Assembly (NCBI GenBank): GCA_024138015.1
Contig: JAMXBB010000009.1
Location: forward strand, 13,394,445 to 13,458,444
Length of the DNA: 64,000 bases
Source: Lumnitzera littorea
Taxonomy: Eukaryota; Streptophyta; Magnoliopsida; Myrtales; Combretaceae
Direction of reading: 5' to 3'
Part shown: positions 1-11,900 of the stretch, one piece after another
How the letters are laid out: each line of letters starts with the position of its first letter
Position numbering within the stretch: the stretch's first letter is position 1
Position numbers and translations under genes: made by a program
The notes under the pieces: model-generated
Told to the model about the DNA's origin: nothing
Seen by the model: only the letters and a program-made list of their open reading frames with translations
Databases searched by the model: none

Positions 1-365
1 AGAAAGGAGAATTACATCAACATTCTTCGGTCTATCCTTGTCCATTGACTTAGAATTTTTGAAAAAGAGAAAAGGGTGTACTACACGAAAAAACTATTGC
101 TCAGGAAGTAAAAGCCAATGGGAACGATTGACATGGATAGATGACATGTCAAGGGATATTTGAAATCCCGCCCAAATCCGGACTTATTCCATTTTCCGAT
201 TTACTTCTCTAATACTCTCTCGCTATCTTCATTTTGCCGTGTCTTCTCCCCAAAAAACCCCTCTCTCTCTCTCTTATCACTACTACTACTCACACACTAC
301 ACACAAAGGCAAAACAACACATCTCTATCCACAAAACCTTCCAAAGGGAGAGAAAAAAAAAAAAA

Positions 366-383
366 CCCTAACCCTAACCCTAA
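366..383 (+). promoter_or_regulatory. Telo-box-like triple CCCTAA in the HMGB leader
   Basis: Three perfect tandem CCCTAA units lie in the presumed 5' leader, just before the probable leader-intron donor (AG/GTACG at 386/387). Interstitial telomere motifs (telo boxes, AAACCCTAA) are a known element near transcription starts of plant genes active in cycling cells, such as ribosomal protein genes. A second single ACCCTAG-type motif follows near 400. About 200 bases upstream, AAATCCCGCCC (163-173) resembles an E2F site only loosely. The regulatory role is inferred; the repeat itself is seen directly. Confidence 0.6.
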
Positions 384-386
384 CAG

Positions 387-500
387 GTACGCTCCACCTA
401 ACCCTAGCTCCTGCGGCGCCTAGTTAACTCACTCCTTTGTTTCATCAATTCTCATCACTTTCTCGCACGATTTTCTCCGTTTTGTTTGTTTTATTTGCAG
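387..500 (+). other. Probable 5'-UTR intron of the HMGB gene
   Basis: A donor-like CAG/GTACGC at 386/387 and a pyrimidine-rich stretch ending TTATTTGCAG at 500 frame a short intron directly before ATTTCGCCATG. Leader introns are common in plant HMGB genes. The donor position is inferred; transcript reads across 386/501 would settle it. The leader upstream (about 200-386) is CT-rich, as plant 5' UTRs often are; no convincing TATA box is seen. Confidence 0.6.
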
Positions 501-508
501 ATTTCGCC

Positions 509-2000
509 ATGAAAGGTGCTAAATCCAAGTCCGACACCAAAGATACAGATTCCAAGTCAGTTTTACCCCCCTTTTAGTTTTTTCTTCTAGATTTAAGCTT
601 AATACAAAGTGAAATTGAGATTTTTATTGTTTTTTGATGCGCACGGTGTTCTGTAGGTTGAAGAAGAAAGGCTCTGCCACGCAAGGAGCTGGAAAGAAAG
701 CAAAGAAAACCGGGAAGGATCCGAACAAACCGAAGAGACCTGCTAGTGCTTTCTTCGTTTTCATGTACGAATGGATGTCTCATTTTTTCTGTTTTAAGCC
801 TTATGGTTTTGTTTTGTTTTGTTTACTTGCTTTTGAGTTTGTTATGGGATGTATTTTCTGATTACTGGGGTTTAATATGCGTTTGTTGTATTCTTCTTTT
901 GCACATGTGAGTAGCTTCCTTGTGAAATCCTAGGGTGACAATTCATCTGTTAATACTACTTATTTGTTTGACAAATTATCGTGAAGCAGACTGTGATCTG
1001 TTGTGTTTTTGCGTATGGATGATTAAATTTAGTCTGAGAAACCAAGTTATTGGTTTTATTTTATGTGGAAGAAGATGGTTTTTTTTTTTTTTTGTGTTCT
1101 TTTAGGTTCTGTGTTGATAAAAATATAACTTTTAATATGAAAGTGGCTCTGTTTTCTGATTTGATTTGATTTCCCTGCCTTGAATGCATTGGTGATCAGC
1201 TTCCTTTTATCCTTTTCTCCCTTCATTTGCTTGTAACCGATATATGGGGCAACTGATGTTATTTGTATTTACTACAGGGAAGAGTTCAGGGTTCAGTATA
1301 AACAAAAGTATCCCAACAACAAATCTGTTGCTGCTGTAAGTAATCCCTTGCTTGATATGGCTTAAATACTTGTGTATGTAGTGTTTAGTTGAGCTAACAT
1401 GTGGTGGTGGTGTTGATTTGATTAGGTTGGAAAAGCTGGTGGTGACAAGTGGAAAAACATGTCAGATGCTGTGAGTTCATACTCCTTCTTTGGTCCATTT
1501 GATGATATTACACATTCGGCTCTCTTAGTTTAGAGTATTGATCTTCTTGATGGTCCATAAATTCTTTTGTAGTGATTTATTTGGCTAATATTTTTTGCTG
1601 CTTTCCTCTTCAGGAGAAAGCACCATATGTGGCAAAGGCTGAGAAAAGGAAGGAAGAGTATACTAAAAAGATGCAAGCATACAACAAAAAATCAGTACAT
1701 GAATTTCATTGAAATTTATTGTTATCTTTTTAGACACTCATTTCATTACTCTTTGGAGCTTAGTAACTCAGGTTCCCATGTATTTATCAGGCTGATGGTG
1801 CAAATGCTGAGGATGAGTCTGACAGGTCAAAATCAGAGGTGAATGATGAAGAAGACAACGATGATGATAGTGGAGATGTAAGATCTTGATAGGATTTTAT
1901 ACCTCTTTAGCTTCTAAATTTCTCCGATTGGATTTTGCTTATAACTATTCATTGGACTTTCATCATTTATTCTTTGCAGGAGGAAGAGGATGATGAATAG
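509..2000 (+). CDS. HMGB2/3: HMGB2/3-type high mobility group B protein (148 aa, 7 coding exons)
   Basis: Nuclear architectural protein that binds and bends DNA without strict sequence specificity. Exons: 509-555, 657-764, 1278-1335, 1426-1470, 1614-1694, 1791-1877, 1980-2000; all introns are GT-AG and phases join cleanly (447 nt with stop). The protein starts MKGAKSK, as in Arabidopsis HMGB2/HMGB3, and has a Lys-rich N-terminus (residues 1-35). A single HMG box (about 36-105) begins DPNKPKRPASAFFVF and contains SVAAVGKAGGDKWKNMSD and EKAPYVAKAEKRKEEY. The tail (about 115-148) is Asp/Glu-rich and ends EEEDDE. Length fits the 140-150 aa plant family. The plant family is known to be phosphorylated by CK2 in the acidic tail. 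The start is the first ATG after a leader intron (about 387-500). It converges with the tomosyn-like gene. HMGB2 versus HMGB3 cannot be separated here. Confidence 0.96.
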
Positions 2001-5000
2001 TCTGGGTTATCATCAATTTGTGTAGACGTAGTTGGAAGTATGACTCTTCTGTGTTTAGGATTTCTAAATTATCTGTGATGAATATTTCTACCTTTCCTTT
2101 CCATTTAGATTAGATAAACTAGGAAACAAAGGGTTAGTTTTGTGATCCTTTTGGAGCTACATGGCTATGTACCTAATATCTATCTAAGTTTAATTTGAAG
2201 ATTTTTGCTCAATTTCTATGATGCCTCTCCATCTTGTATTGCTTATGCCTTTCTGAGATATTGTAATTCTGTAGATGCTTTTGACTCTTTCGATCTTCAA
2301 CGAGCAGTTCTGGGACAAAGTACACATTTGTTGTTAAAAATGAATGCCTTTGTGAGTTACTGTATTAAAGAGGGTGGCTGAAAAAACTTCTACAAAAATT
2401 TATTTTCTGTCATTGTTGGGGTTCTGATCAGTTGAATTACATGCATTTTGATCTCAGCATGTGATTGTATATGTATGGTGTATAAAGTTGCAATTGGATT
2501 TGTTGCTTTGCTTTTCTGTTGCTGAAGTTCTGGATCTTGGACTGTTTGATCATAGTGTGTCAACTTTCAATACACAAGACAAGTTTTTTTGTCTTGCGTG
2601 AGTGTAGGATTTCACTATCAGTGAAACTTGTCTGCTGATGTGCATGCTTCTCTATAATCCTCCAATACATTTTTCTTCAACCATCAAACAGCAAAGATTA
2701 TGCTGTGAATTTTCAACATTTGATACGATCAGTCTTTTCTTATTTTTTCCATGAGCTTATCTTTGTTGGATGATGAAAAGGATGCTTAGTCTTTATTTAG
2801 GACCAGTTTAGGGTTACTATTATTGACCTTATGGGGGCATTCTATTAGTTGTATATGGGGCAGGTGGTGGGATGATGACAAGGGTGCTTGTCTTTATTTA
2901 GGACCTTGACACTGAAAGACTCTTTCAAGTTCTTCAGTTTGTTGGCATCTCCCCAGGTTATGATAAAAGGAATAAGATTCTATTCCATGATGTTTGACCA
3001 CGTTAGCAATCTCTTTTTTGGGGTCTTAGGATTCTCTCCCGTTGACGTTATTTTAAGTGTGACGCTGATCTGCTCCTCTTCAGTCTGAGGTTTGACTTTT
3101 GACGTTAAGAACTAGGAAAAGTGGTCCTCACTCAACGATGGACATGCTAGCAAAAAGTTTTCCACTCTGACTGGAGTGTTGTTTTGCATTTTTTGATCAA
3201 TGACGATAATCAACGAATGATCTTACGGCATCTTGTCACTCGTCTAGTTCGTTTTTCTCCTTGTCCTGTATAGCCGAGTTTAAGGGCCATTGCAATCATA
3301 CAGATGCCTCCATGGCGTGTTTCTTTGGGCATATATGAAAGAGAAGTTTGGAATGATGTGGTTTTTCCGTGAAAGATTAATTGCGTTTTCCTTCGAGAGT
3401 TTGATCGTATTAGATTGTCCCATTAGATTATCCCATGCTGCTAATTTATTGCCCGCTGTGGAATTTTCATGAATAATGTTGATTTAATTAAATTAAAAAT
3501 CATATATTAACTTAGATATTGCTTATCACTTGTTATCCTCTAGTATATACTCTTCGCAGTTGACTCCTAAAAGAGTTAATTGAATAAACTGAGATGTTGT
3601 AATGAACTATAGGGAATGAATGTTGAAGGCGATCTTCCAAAAGATGTTTACAAGTAAGACACGACGACGTCCCAAGGTGCATTGAACTCCAATCTGTGGT
3701 GGTGAACTCTGCGATTTTGTGTGTGATGGTATAGCTAGCATCTACATTCATTGATCCCTTCTAAGATGATATCTCATAGCGCGTTATTGCTATCTTTTTT
3801 CCATTTGATGTCCGATAGATTTATATTCTGACGGCCTGCAAAATGAATTTTTTATGCCCCTATGTACCTAGTTTTAGATTTAAATGAGGTGAATAAGTTA
3901 GTCAACGGTCCCCTTCTAACAGCAGCCCCAACCACCACACCACCAACGTGCCCCAGCCTATTGTTGTTAACCCCATTATTGGCGCCCCAGCCCATTGTCA
4001 TTAACCCCTTCACCGATGGCTATGGCTATCCTTGTGTTTTGACATTTTAATTTTTCTTTTTAAACTTTATGTTGATGGTGTATTGTTATAGTCTCTCTCT
4101 TAAGTCATTACATTTCAATCTTCCATTAGTTTGACATGAAAACTTTAGTGCTTACACTTACTAATGATTTGTGTCATTGCATAATTTAAGTTTAACATTT
4201 TTGTTAATCATGATTTACTCAAAATCTCAAAATCTCTTTATATACGGTCATATTCACCTAATCAAACCAGTTAAAACCCTTTTATCCCTTGAAAGTCATC
4301 TTAGTGCACATGCCTTTCTCATATTATCAATCATTACTGCTTCTTATAATATTATTGGTGTTTTGTAAAACCTTACAATAAAGACATTAAATTTGTGATG
4401 AAGTAATTGAGCTAATACATATATCTTCTAAACAGAAATCCCTTAGGTAGCAAAATGTGTTCTTCAGTATTATGGAGCACAATGCTATTAGGTCTTCTCA
4501 TCATATGCACATCGTAATTATTGATTAGGTTGGATGTCCATACACTCATCATTCTACCATAGACTATACCATTTATCTTGGATGTAGTGTCATCTCATGG
4601 TGATCAACGAAGCATCCTATTGTGTCGTAGAGCTTTATTGAGGTTAGATATTGTGTTCTTGCATATACGGTTGTTGAGTCCACCTACATCTATCACCCCG
4701 TTTGAGAAGCAAAGTTCCTATCTAGCACCCTACTATCTTGTGGTATGATAATCTTAGAGCAATCTATCTATTAAGCAATCTAGTTAAGCACAATCAAATA
4801 AAACATGTTAATATTCACTATCACTTTGTGCATGAAATGGTTGACTCTAGTTAGATTTGTTATATTTCTAATTATATTTGATCATTGCTCCAAGGCTGAC
4901 ATTGACCCTAACACTTTGAGACTGATGAAGTATATTACTACATCCCCAATCTCTGTATACATAAGGCTATGATAGTCCCTTACAGTGTCTTTAGGGTTTG

Positions 5001-5636
5001 TATTTTATGAACACATCTGGTATTACACTTGTATCTAACTCTTAATAAGTGAATACTCTAGACTTGTACAATAGTAAGTAGCGAGCCGACACGGAATTTC
5101 GGTTATTTTTGTTGCTAGATTTCCAAATGGTAATAAGCAAAATTCTGTATTTCACATCGTCGTCCGTTTACCGTGGGCGTTGTTAGTAATTGTGGTCCAG
5201 TTCAATCTATGATGGGGGATTTAGAGCCTCAAGGGAATCCATGGAAAGAGCTAATAGCTATTGAAACGGCTGCTGCTCCTTATTTGAGAGGATTTCCTCA
5301 TCCGCAAAACAGCGATTCTTTCAAAGCAAATATGCGACAATGTTAATAAGGAATGGAGCGGAAAAGGAACAACCACTTCCATCCCATTAACGAAAAGATG
5401 GGTGGTTAAGAGTCATAAACATAACCTCCATGCACAGACGTTTAGCTATAAAAAAAAAAAAAAGAAACTATCTGCTAATACACATCTTACATTATTATAG
5501 AAATAGAGAAACCAACTTCTGACATTTTAAAGGCACACTAGGCTTCCTTAATCTATGTACAATGAATATTAATTTTTACAAACAATAGCAAATATATCAA
5601 GAAAAAAAATGAGAAGTGTGTATGAAGGTTTCTGGC
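2001..5636. other. Convergent intergenic spacer between HMGB and the tomosyn-like gene
   Basis: This 3.6-kb stretch holds the HMGB 3' UTR (probably to about 2200) and, near its right end, the 3' UTR of the minus-strand gene. In between I see no gene. Two short unrecognised coding-like scraps occur: about 3610-3655 (an open stretch ending at a donor-like AAG/GTAAG) and about 5155-5345 (separate entry). The rest is AT-rich with an A-run at 5450-5463. Confidence 0.6.
5155..5346 (+). pseudogene. Unidentified coding-like fragment ending in a stop
   Basis: In one forward frame about 60 codons are open up to TAA (5344-5346). Readable pieces are GVVSNCGPVQSMMGDLEPQG, NPWKELIAIETAAAP and YLRGFPHPQNSDSFKANMRQ. 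The composition (balanced residues, Pro/Gly/Trp, no low complexity) looks more protein-like than neighbouring AT-rich sequence. I do not recognise the family. No start, acceptor or partner exon is obvious. It could be a captured exon fragment, an organelle-derived insertion or chance. Confidence 0.3.
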
Positions 5637-5889
5637 TTATATGTTTCTCTTATCCTGTTCCACAGTTCGCAGCAACTCTTTTGCCATAGACGAGAATGAT
5701 TTAGCTGTGTCTTGCATCTGTGTTGCTTTTATGTTTATTCCCTGTATTTTTAAACATCATAAAAATAGAATTAAATAAAAGAAATAATAATAGGCAGGCT
5801 CCCCTCATCCCAAAGTCTACTATGCACCAAAAAAAAAAAGAAAAAAAGGGTACCCACCACAGTTCTGTTCTTTTATTTTATCTTGGGGT

Positions 5890-5928
<39 letters not shown>

Positions 5929-5989
5929 GAAGTTTTCGTATATTATCTTGCAACTTGTTTTCTGCCATTTTTGCAATACTACCGGTTTC
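5637..5989 (-). other. Exons 23-24 of the tomosyn-like gene: R-SNARE-like motif
   Basis: Exon 23 (5989-5927, 21 codons, in frame) and exon 24 (5741-5637) encode the coiled-coil tail. Its core, KLQGINIKATQMQD then TAKSFSSMAKEL, aligns without gaps to the synaptobrevin-type R-SNARE heptads. In that alignment the zero-layer position, normally Arg, is Lys1031 (codon AAA, 5729-5727). There is no trailing hydrophobic anchor, as expected for tomosyn-type proteins, which act as soluble factors. The stop TAA (5639-5637) follows DKRNI. Confidence 0.85.
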
Positions 5990-8900
5990 CTGCAGATTAA
6001 AACACAAAGCTTTCTTGAGATCTTGAAATTTAGGAATATCACTCTCCATATATATTGGACACCAGGACAAGAAGCAGCCGTAAAAAAATACAAAGATTAA
6101 TATCCCCCATTGCAAATATTATATCAGAGTGACCTAGTAATAAACCGGATATATTAAGTCGATGGAACATGTTCCATCTGTTAGATTTAATCTAAGTTTA
6201 CCTTTCACAATTACCTGTCTTCTGCACGTTTTTGACATGACAAGATTGAAATATATAATAAGCCATCTATATAAGAAAGCTATTTCCAGCAGCTAAACTA
6301 AATTTCTTGCTCTATTTTGTGTAAATTTCCGACAAAAGCTAACTACCTTATCTGTAATCACTGATGATAACAGCAGAATGCAGGACTAGTTTAAATCCAT
6401 GGTGATCATCTCATTGGACAGTGAGTTTTAAGCTATGATTTGAAATGGCTAGTTGCACCAATTAATCAATTTCCACTACTTACTCCAGATGGACCGAATC
6501 CATATTTTCTTTTAATTTGATCAACAGAACCAATCTTCTCATCCTGTGGCTCCTCTTTTGGAATACTCTTCTCGTTCTTGACCTTTGTATGTGTCATCTT
6601 GCCTGCGATGAAGGATGTTTATAAGATGACCCTAGTTATTGTTCTTATCCATGGTAAGAAGTAGACATGACGTAGAATTCTCTCCACAACCCTTCAACTG
6701 AGGGTCTCTGGAAATCCAGGTAAGTAGTAGTTGCAAAAAAGAATTTCTGCATGTAAGGTCCCTGTGCGATTTTCTCACCTTTTATATTCTGTAGTTTGCT
6801 TGCCCATTTCTTCGTGCTGATACCTGGAAACTTGTTCTGTCCTCTAGGTTTCTCTCCAATACCATCGAGCTCAATATCATCCAGGTTAATGTCATCTTCA
6901 AGAAAAATAAAATGCTTAGTTAACTTTCTCCAGACTTTTATCAAATTGGAATGTTTAAAAAGAGGTAAAAAAATCGAGCACTGTGAAAATGCTAAAGAAA
7001 CATGTAAAGTGGACTGACAAAAAGCATGTAGCTTGATGCTTACCGATATCTAAATCACAATTGTCTTCAATCTCTGTCAAATTATCTTTATTCTCAGAAG
7101 CCGATTTTACACAGCCTCTATCCTCAGCATCTGTTGGAAAGTTAAAAGTTGAAAATATTACTGAGAGTTCCTGAATGGTTTCACTTGGATCTTCTCTATC
7201 CACATCAGGCATGTGCTTCTCTCTGCTTCCTTTGGTGTCTTTAAAAACGGAGCTAAAAAGACCCTATCATGCACAAAGACATTGCTATAACATATAATCT
7301 TAACAAATTAGATACTTGAAAAAAGGATATATTAGTGTTTTATCTACCTTCTTTTTCTCCTTATAATTGATTGTAGTAGAAGCAAGCCCTTCTCGTGGAA
7401 GTATCGGGTCTCTTCTGTATACTTGGCCAAAAAAGTCTAAAAGCCTTCACAAGGAGAAGCATGCAGGACTTTTGTGAGATTATGACACCATCACATGTCT
7501 CTAAGGTTGTTTAGAAGCACAATTCTTTATCAGATTATTGAATTTTTGGGAATCACCAGATTGTTAATAAAAGGTGACCCAGAAACTTAAGCTTGTTTGT
7601 TTGTAGGAATCAAATGAGGCCAAAATGGAACGTTCATTCAATGGAGTGCTCCTTTCCCATTTTTTGAAAAACGTTTGCTGATCATTTCTCAATGTTTACT
7701 ATAATTTAATCTAAAATAGATGAATATTACCATACCAATCTTGATAAGTTGTGGTAACTAGTGTCTCATAGCTATAGGTTGCAGTTTTAGGTGGGGTAGT
7801 GGTTAATAGGTGATGACAGTAGTTAATTAACGTAGAAAAATGCTACCGGAATAAATTACAGTAACCACATTCATATGCCACAAAAATTTTTCCTTGGTAG
7901 TTAGCTACCACCACAAGCCTCCAGCTATTGCCCTTGCTTCCCACAATGATTTACAATCAAAGTTACATCTAATTCAAATGAGCTGTCTATTAAAATAAAC
8001 AAAGGGCTTTGAAATTCATAGGCATTACTATTTCCACTCTTGTTAAGCATACAAGGAAGCTTAGTGATCTATCCAACCCTAAGTTGTAACCTCTTTTCAA
8101 AATTGAGGGGCTCTAAAATTGCGGATGCTTATTTTGTGTAATAAGGTTCATTCTCTGAGTGTCAAGCCAAAGGATCAATCAGCAGCCCCAAACATATACT
8201 ACATTCATGGAAGGATGTACATACCTGTAATGGTTCTCGGGCACAACTGAAAATGCAAGGATTTCTTGATCTCCATTAACCTTATCAGGAAGATGTGTTT
8301 GTCAACGTACAAATTACTTTGTTCACCAGTAAAATTAGAAAAAAAGAAAGAAAACATATGAATTAATTTTCAAGCTCAGGTAATCAGCATTGGTGTAATA
8401 CCATGAGAAGCTGTCCATCCTGAGAAGAGGATATTAGATAGGCAGAGGTTGTATTTGAATTGGCATTAGTATTCACAAATCCTCTAATCAAACCTTCCTT
8501 TACAAGTGACAACTCCGGTAGGGATCTGCAGGGAACACAACATAACATTAGCCCTGGGCACTGATGTCATATGCGATTTAGAAGACAATAAACAAGTCAT
8601 GCTTTACAAATCCAATGTGCGTAAAAAACGTCTCCCTTGTCCTATCTTCTCAACCAACATGAAATGCAGTCTAAAGGAAGTTGAGCAAAATAACTTTCCT
8701 TCAATCCTGCTTGCTCTAATTCCTAACTTATGCAGACACATGAGACAGTTTTCAGCCAAAGGGCAAAAGTAGTGCATCTACATAATGGCAACATATACAG
8801 GAGACAGTGTGGAGGCTGTGTGTCATCCAATTCGGTAATAGTTGTAGCTGATGTCCCATTCATTTTCTCATAAGTCACAGCACACCACATGAAGCATAAG

Positions 8901-11900
8901 CAAGCCATGCCACGATTGGAGAAACGTGAGACTCTTGGAAAGAGAATGCAGAGATAGATTTCCTCTCAAATATCGATGTTGTAACTATGGCAATAAGTAT
9001 GACTTGGATTTTTCAAAGTAAATACAACTAGTTTGGCAATTGAACTTTCCTTTCACTGTTCAATACCTGATTTCAACCTTCCCACCAATAAAAATAAGTA
9101 TAAGACCAATATAAGGGGCATAGAATGTTGATGCCCAACAACAAGATGATGAGTGAAACTTTCTCTTGTGAATGACCTTCTTGATACCCTGTGACAAGAA
9201 AACAAATGTTCTCATTCCTTCAGATCAAGAGTCCAAGATGAGCATGAAAGCAAGAGATCTACGTACTTGAACTAGGTGTGGCAGCGAATACACATATACA
9301 GCTTTCTCTGAACACAGCAAAAGCATTTCCTGTTTAGATCCAATATCCTCGGCCAGATTCTGTTTACTTATATTGGAGTTGCTCAATGTCTTTGGTCCGC
9401 CATCCAAGGAAGACTGCTCATCTATGCAAAATTAAATCTGACATCATGTCAAAAACTCCACCCACATAAAGATCCTTGGGATCACAAAGAACCAGAAATA
9501 TTTAGCATGCCCAAGCTTGTGGTACAAAGATGATCTAGATTTATGGATATGCATACCCAAAATTTCCATAAACAGAGCCTTGGAAGGTTTTTTAGGATGA
9601 ACTAGGCTACTGCTCATAGTATTGCCAGTATCACAGTCCAAAGCCAATAAAGAAGAGTCTCTTGTGGAGATGACTAAAACGGTCTTCTCAAAACCATGCA
9701 AAGAGCAGGTACCAAACTGCAAAGAGAGGATGCCTGCAGAAATCTCACTTGCGATATGCTTTGTAAACAGTTCTGTGGGCCCTTCCATCTTAATGAGTGA
9801 AACCTGTACAGCAGTGCTAGTGATTGATTAGCATGTACTGCATCAATCTGTTGACTTCATTACAATGCTAAAATGCAATTTCATTATAAATAAAAAGCAG
9901 TTTGCTATAAGAGTTTCTGCTTCAATATCTGCAAATTTTCAAGGATCTTTTTCCTTTTCTTTTTCTTCTTTCTATTGCTAGCAGTGGGACACAGCCATTA
10001 TTGGATTCACTACTTCTGGACACATGAACCATTCCGTTAGACACATGCATCTGTATAATCAACCAGTTTGTACAGAATGCAGTGGACCTGAGAAAACAAT
10101 GTTAGTGGGATTCAAGGATCTTCTTTATCAATAGTGATATATTCATTCAAGAGAGTTCACTCTTCTTGAATTGGCGAATTCACAGGCTAAAACTAGAGAG
10201 ATGTTACTGGGGATTCATGACGAAGAGCATGCTAAAGATGAAATTACGCACTCTTTGGCTTAATTAAAATAAATACTGAGAGGCTAAGTTACCAAGCACT
10301 GAGCCTAGTAGCCTTCTTTCTAATGCCACGTTTTTTGTTGCTGATGGGAGCATCAGAAACAACTCCTACATCATTCCATGACATTCCTCCAAACCTGTCT
10401 AGATGCAGGCTTATAATGCATTATATACAGATTGTCTTTCAAGGTAGTTTTTCAATGAGGAAGGAGGAAGGTCCAAGTTTAGATCATAAAGATGTCATTT
10501 ATGTGGGCAGCAGCTGGCAAATATTTCCAGGAAACAAGCCATGTGTGATCGATACAATACAGTTCATTTATAATTAAACTGATGCCAACATGTAAATAGC
10601 ACATTTGCAACATGTATGCTGTTATACAAAGAATGCCATTATATACAGCAAGCCATGAATGGAAGTAATAAGAAAAAGAAAGCAAGCTTACATATCCTTG
10701 ATCAGAACCAACAGCAAGATGACTTGAGCTGGGGTTTATGTTTATAGAAAGAACTTCACCAGAGATCTTAGTGACTTTAGCACTCTCGATCACATGAGTG
10801 TTTCCGCTTTTCATGCTACCTGGGAAGAAAGCGTTGTTAATCATCATTTTCTATCTTATATTTAATTGAATTGCTTCTTGATATCCACAAATAAAATGCA
10901 TGTTTTCATAATCAATCATTGCCATCTCTCCTAGACAGGAAGCAATTCTACATTTAAGGAACAATCATGATATCTTGCAGTATAAATTGCTAAGCGGAAG
11001 TTGAATGCATATCAACTAAGCTTTAGTCCCAACAATTACAGCAGGTACTTGATTGATTTGAGGCATCCATATCATTAGGGTCTTGGGAAGGCATGCAATA
11101 TAATGTCCTAAAAGAACTGCTTAAAGTAAGAGTTTGCTATACAAAATAGTTTTTTCAACACAAGGTTCTTTATGAACTTGTTACCTGAGATTTGTGGATC
11201 AGCTTTTAATTTACAGATGTGGACCTGAGCATCAGGAATGAAGAGCATGAAAATCAGTTAGGTTGAATGAAATAGAGCTATGACAAAAAATCTGTTAACA
11301 TTTAACTCACACTTCCATTCTTATCCCCAAAGACAAGGAGATGAGATTTGGCTTCAAAGTACAAAGCAGAAATTGCTAGCCCACTTGAAATAGAGTCACC
11401 CTGAACCTGCTAGGAACAGACAGAGTTATCAATCTGCTACAGTTATATCATCTTCATAGAACCTAGTTTTCCACCGTGGTTCCTAAATTAAGCCAGTCAT
11501 ATCACTGTCATCCTATAATCTTGGTACTGTACATCGTAGATGAAACAGGTTTCAAAATTGATCACAACTGAGGCAAGATGTACAATTACCTGTGGTTCAA
11601 GTGACACAAGGGGGAAGAGGAGTGGGCAAGATATGTCCCAAAAGTTTATGGCTCCATTGCTATGTCCAGTAATGTATAGATTTCTAATCTTGGTAAGTCC
11701 ACCAAAAGTATTCAAGTATGGATGAATTCCATCCTTGGCATTTTTACCAGAGAGAAGAAGAGAGGGATACTTTTTCGCCAGTTGAATATACTGCTGCATA
11801 AGCAGAAAACACAGTAGCATCAATAAACTTGCCATCAACTCCACAGTAGGTGGAAGAACACAATCATAATACCTCATCCTCAGACATAAGTAAATCTTGG

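Noticed and set aside
366..383. Telomere end or interstitial telomere array
   Set aside because: Only three units, placed in a gene leader; better read as a telo box.
5720..6115. Overlapping ORFs on both strands with IYIYIYIY stretches
   Set aside because: They translate the TA microsatellite and cut across splice sites of exons 23-24 of the tomosyn-like gene.
8506..8772. 88-codon forward ORF over the tomosyn-like gene
   Set aside because: It lies antisense to exon 17 and the adjacent intron; composition follows from those, and no independent support exists.
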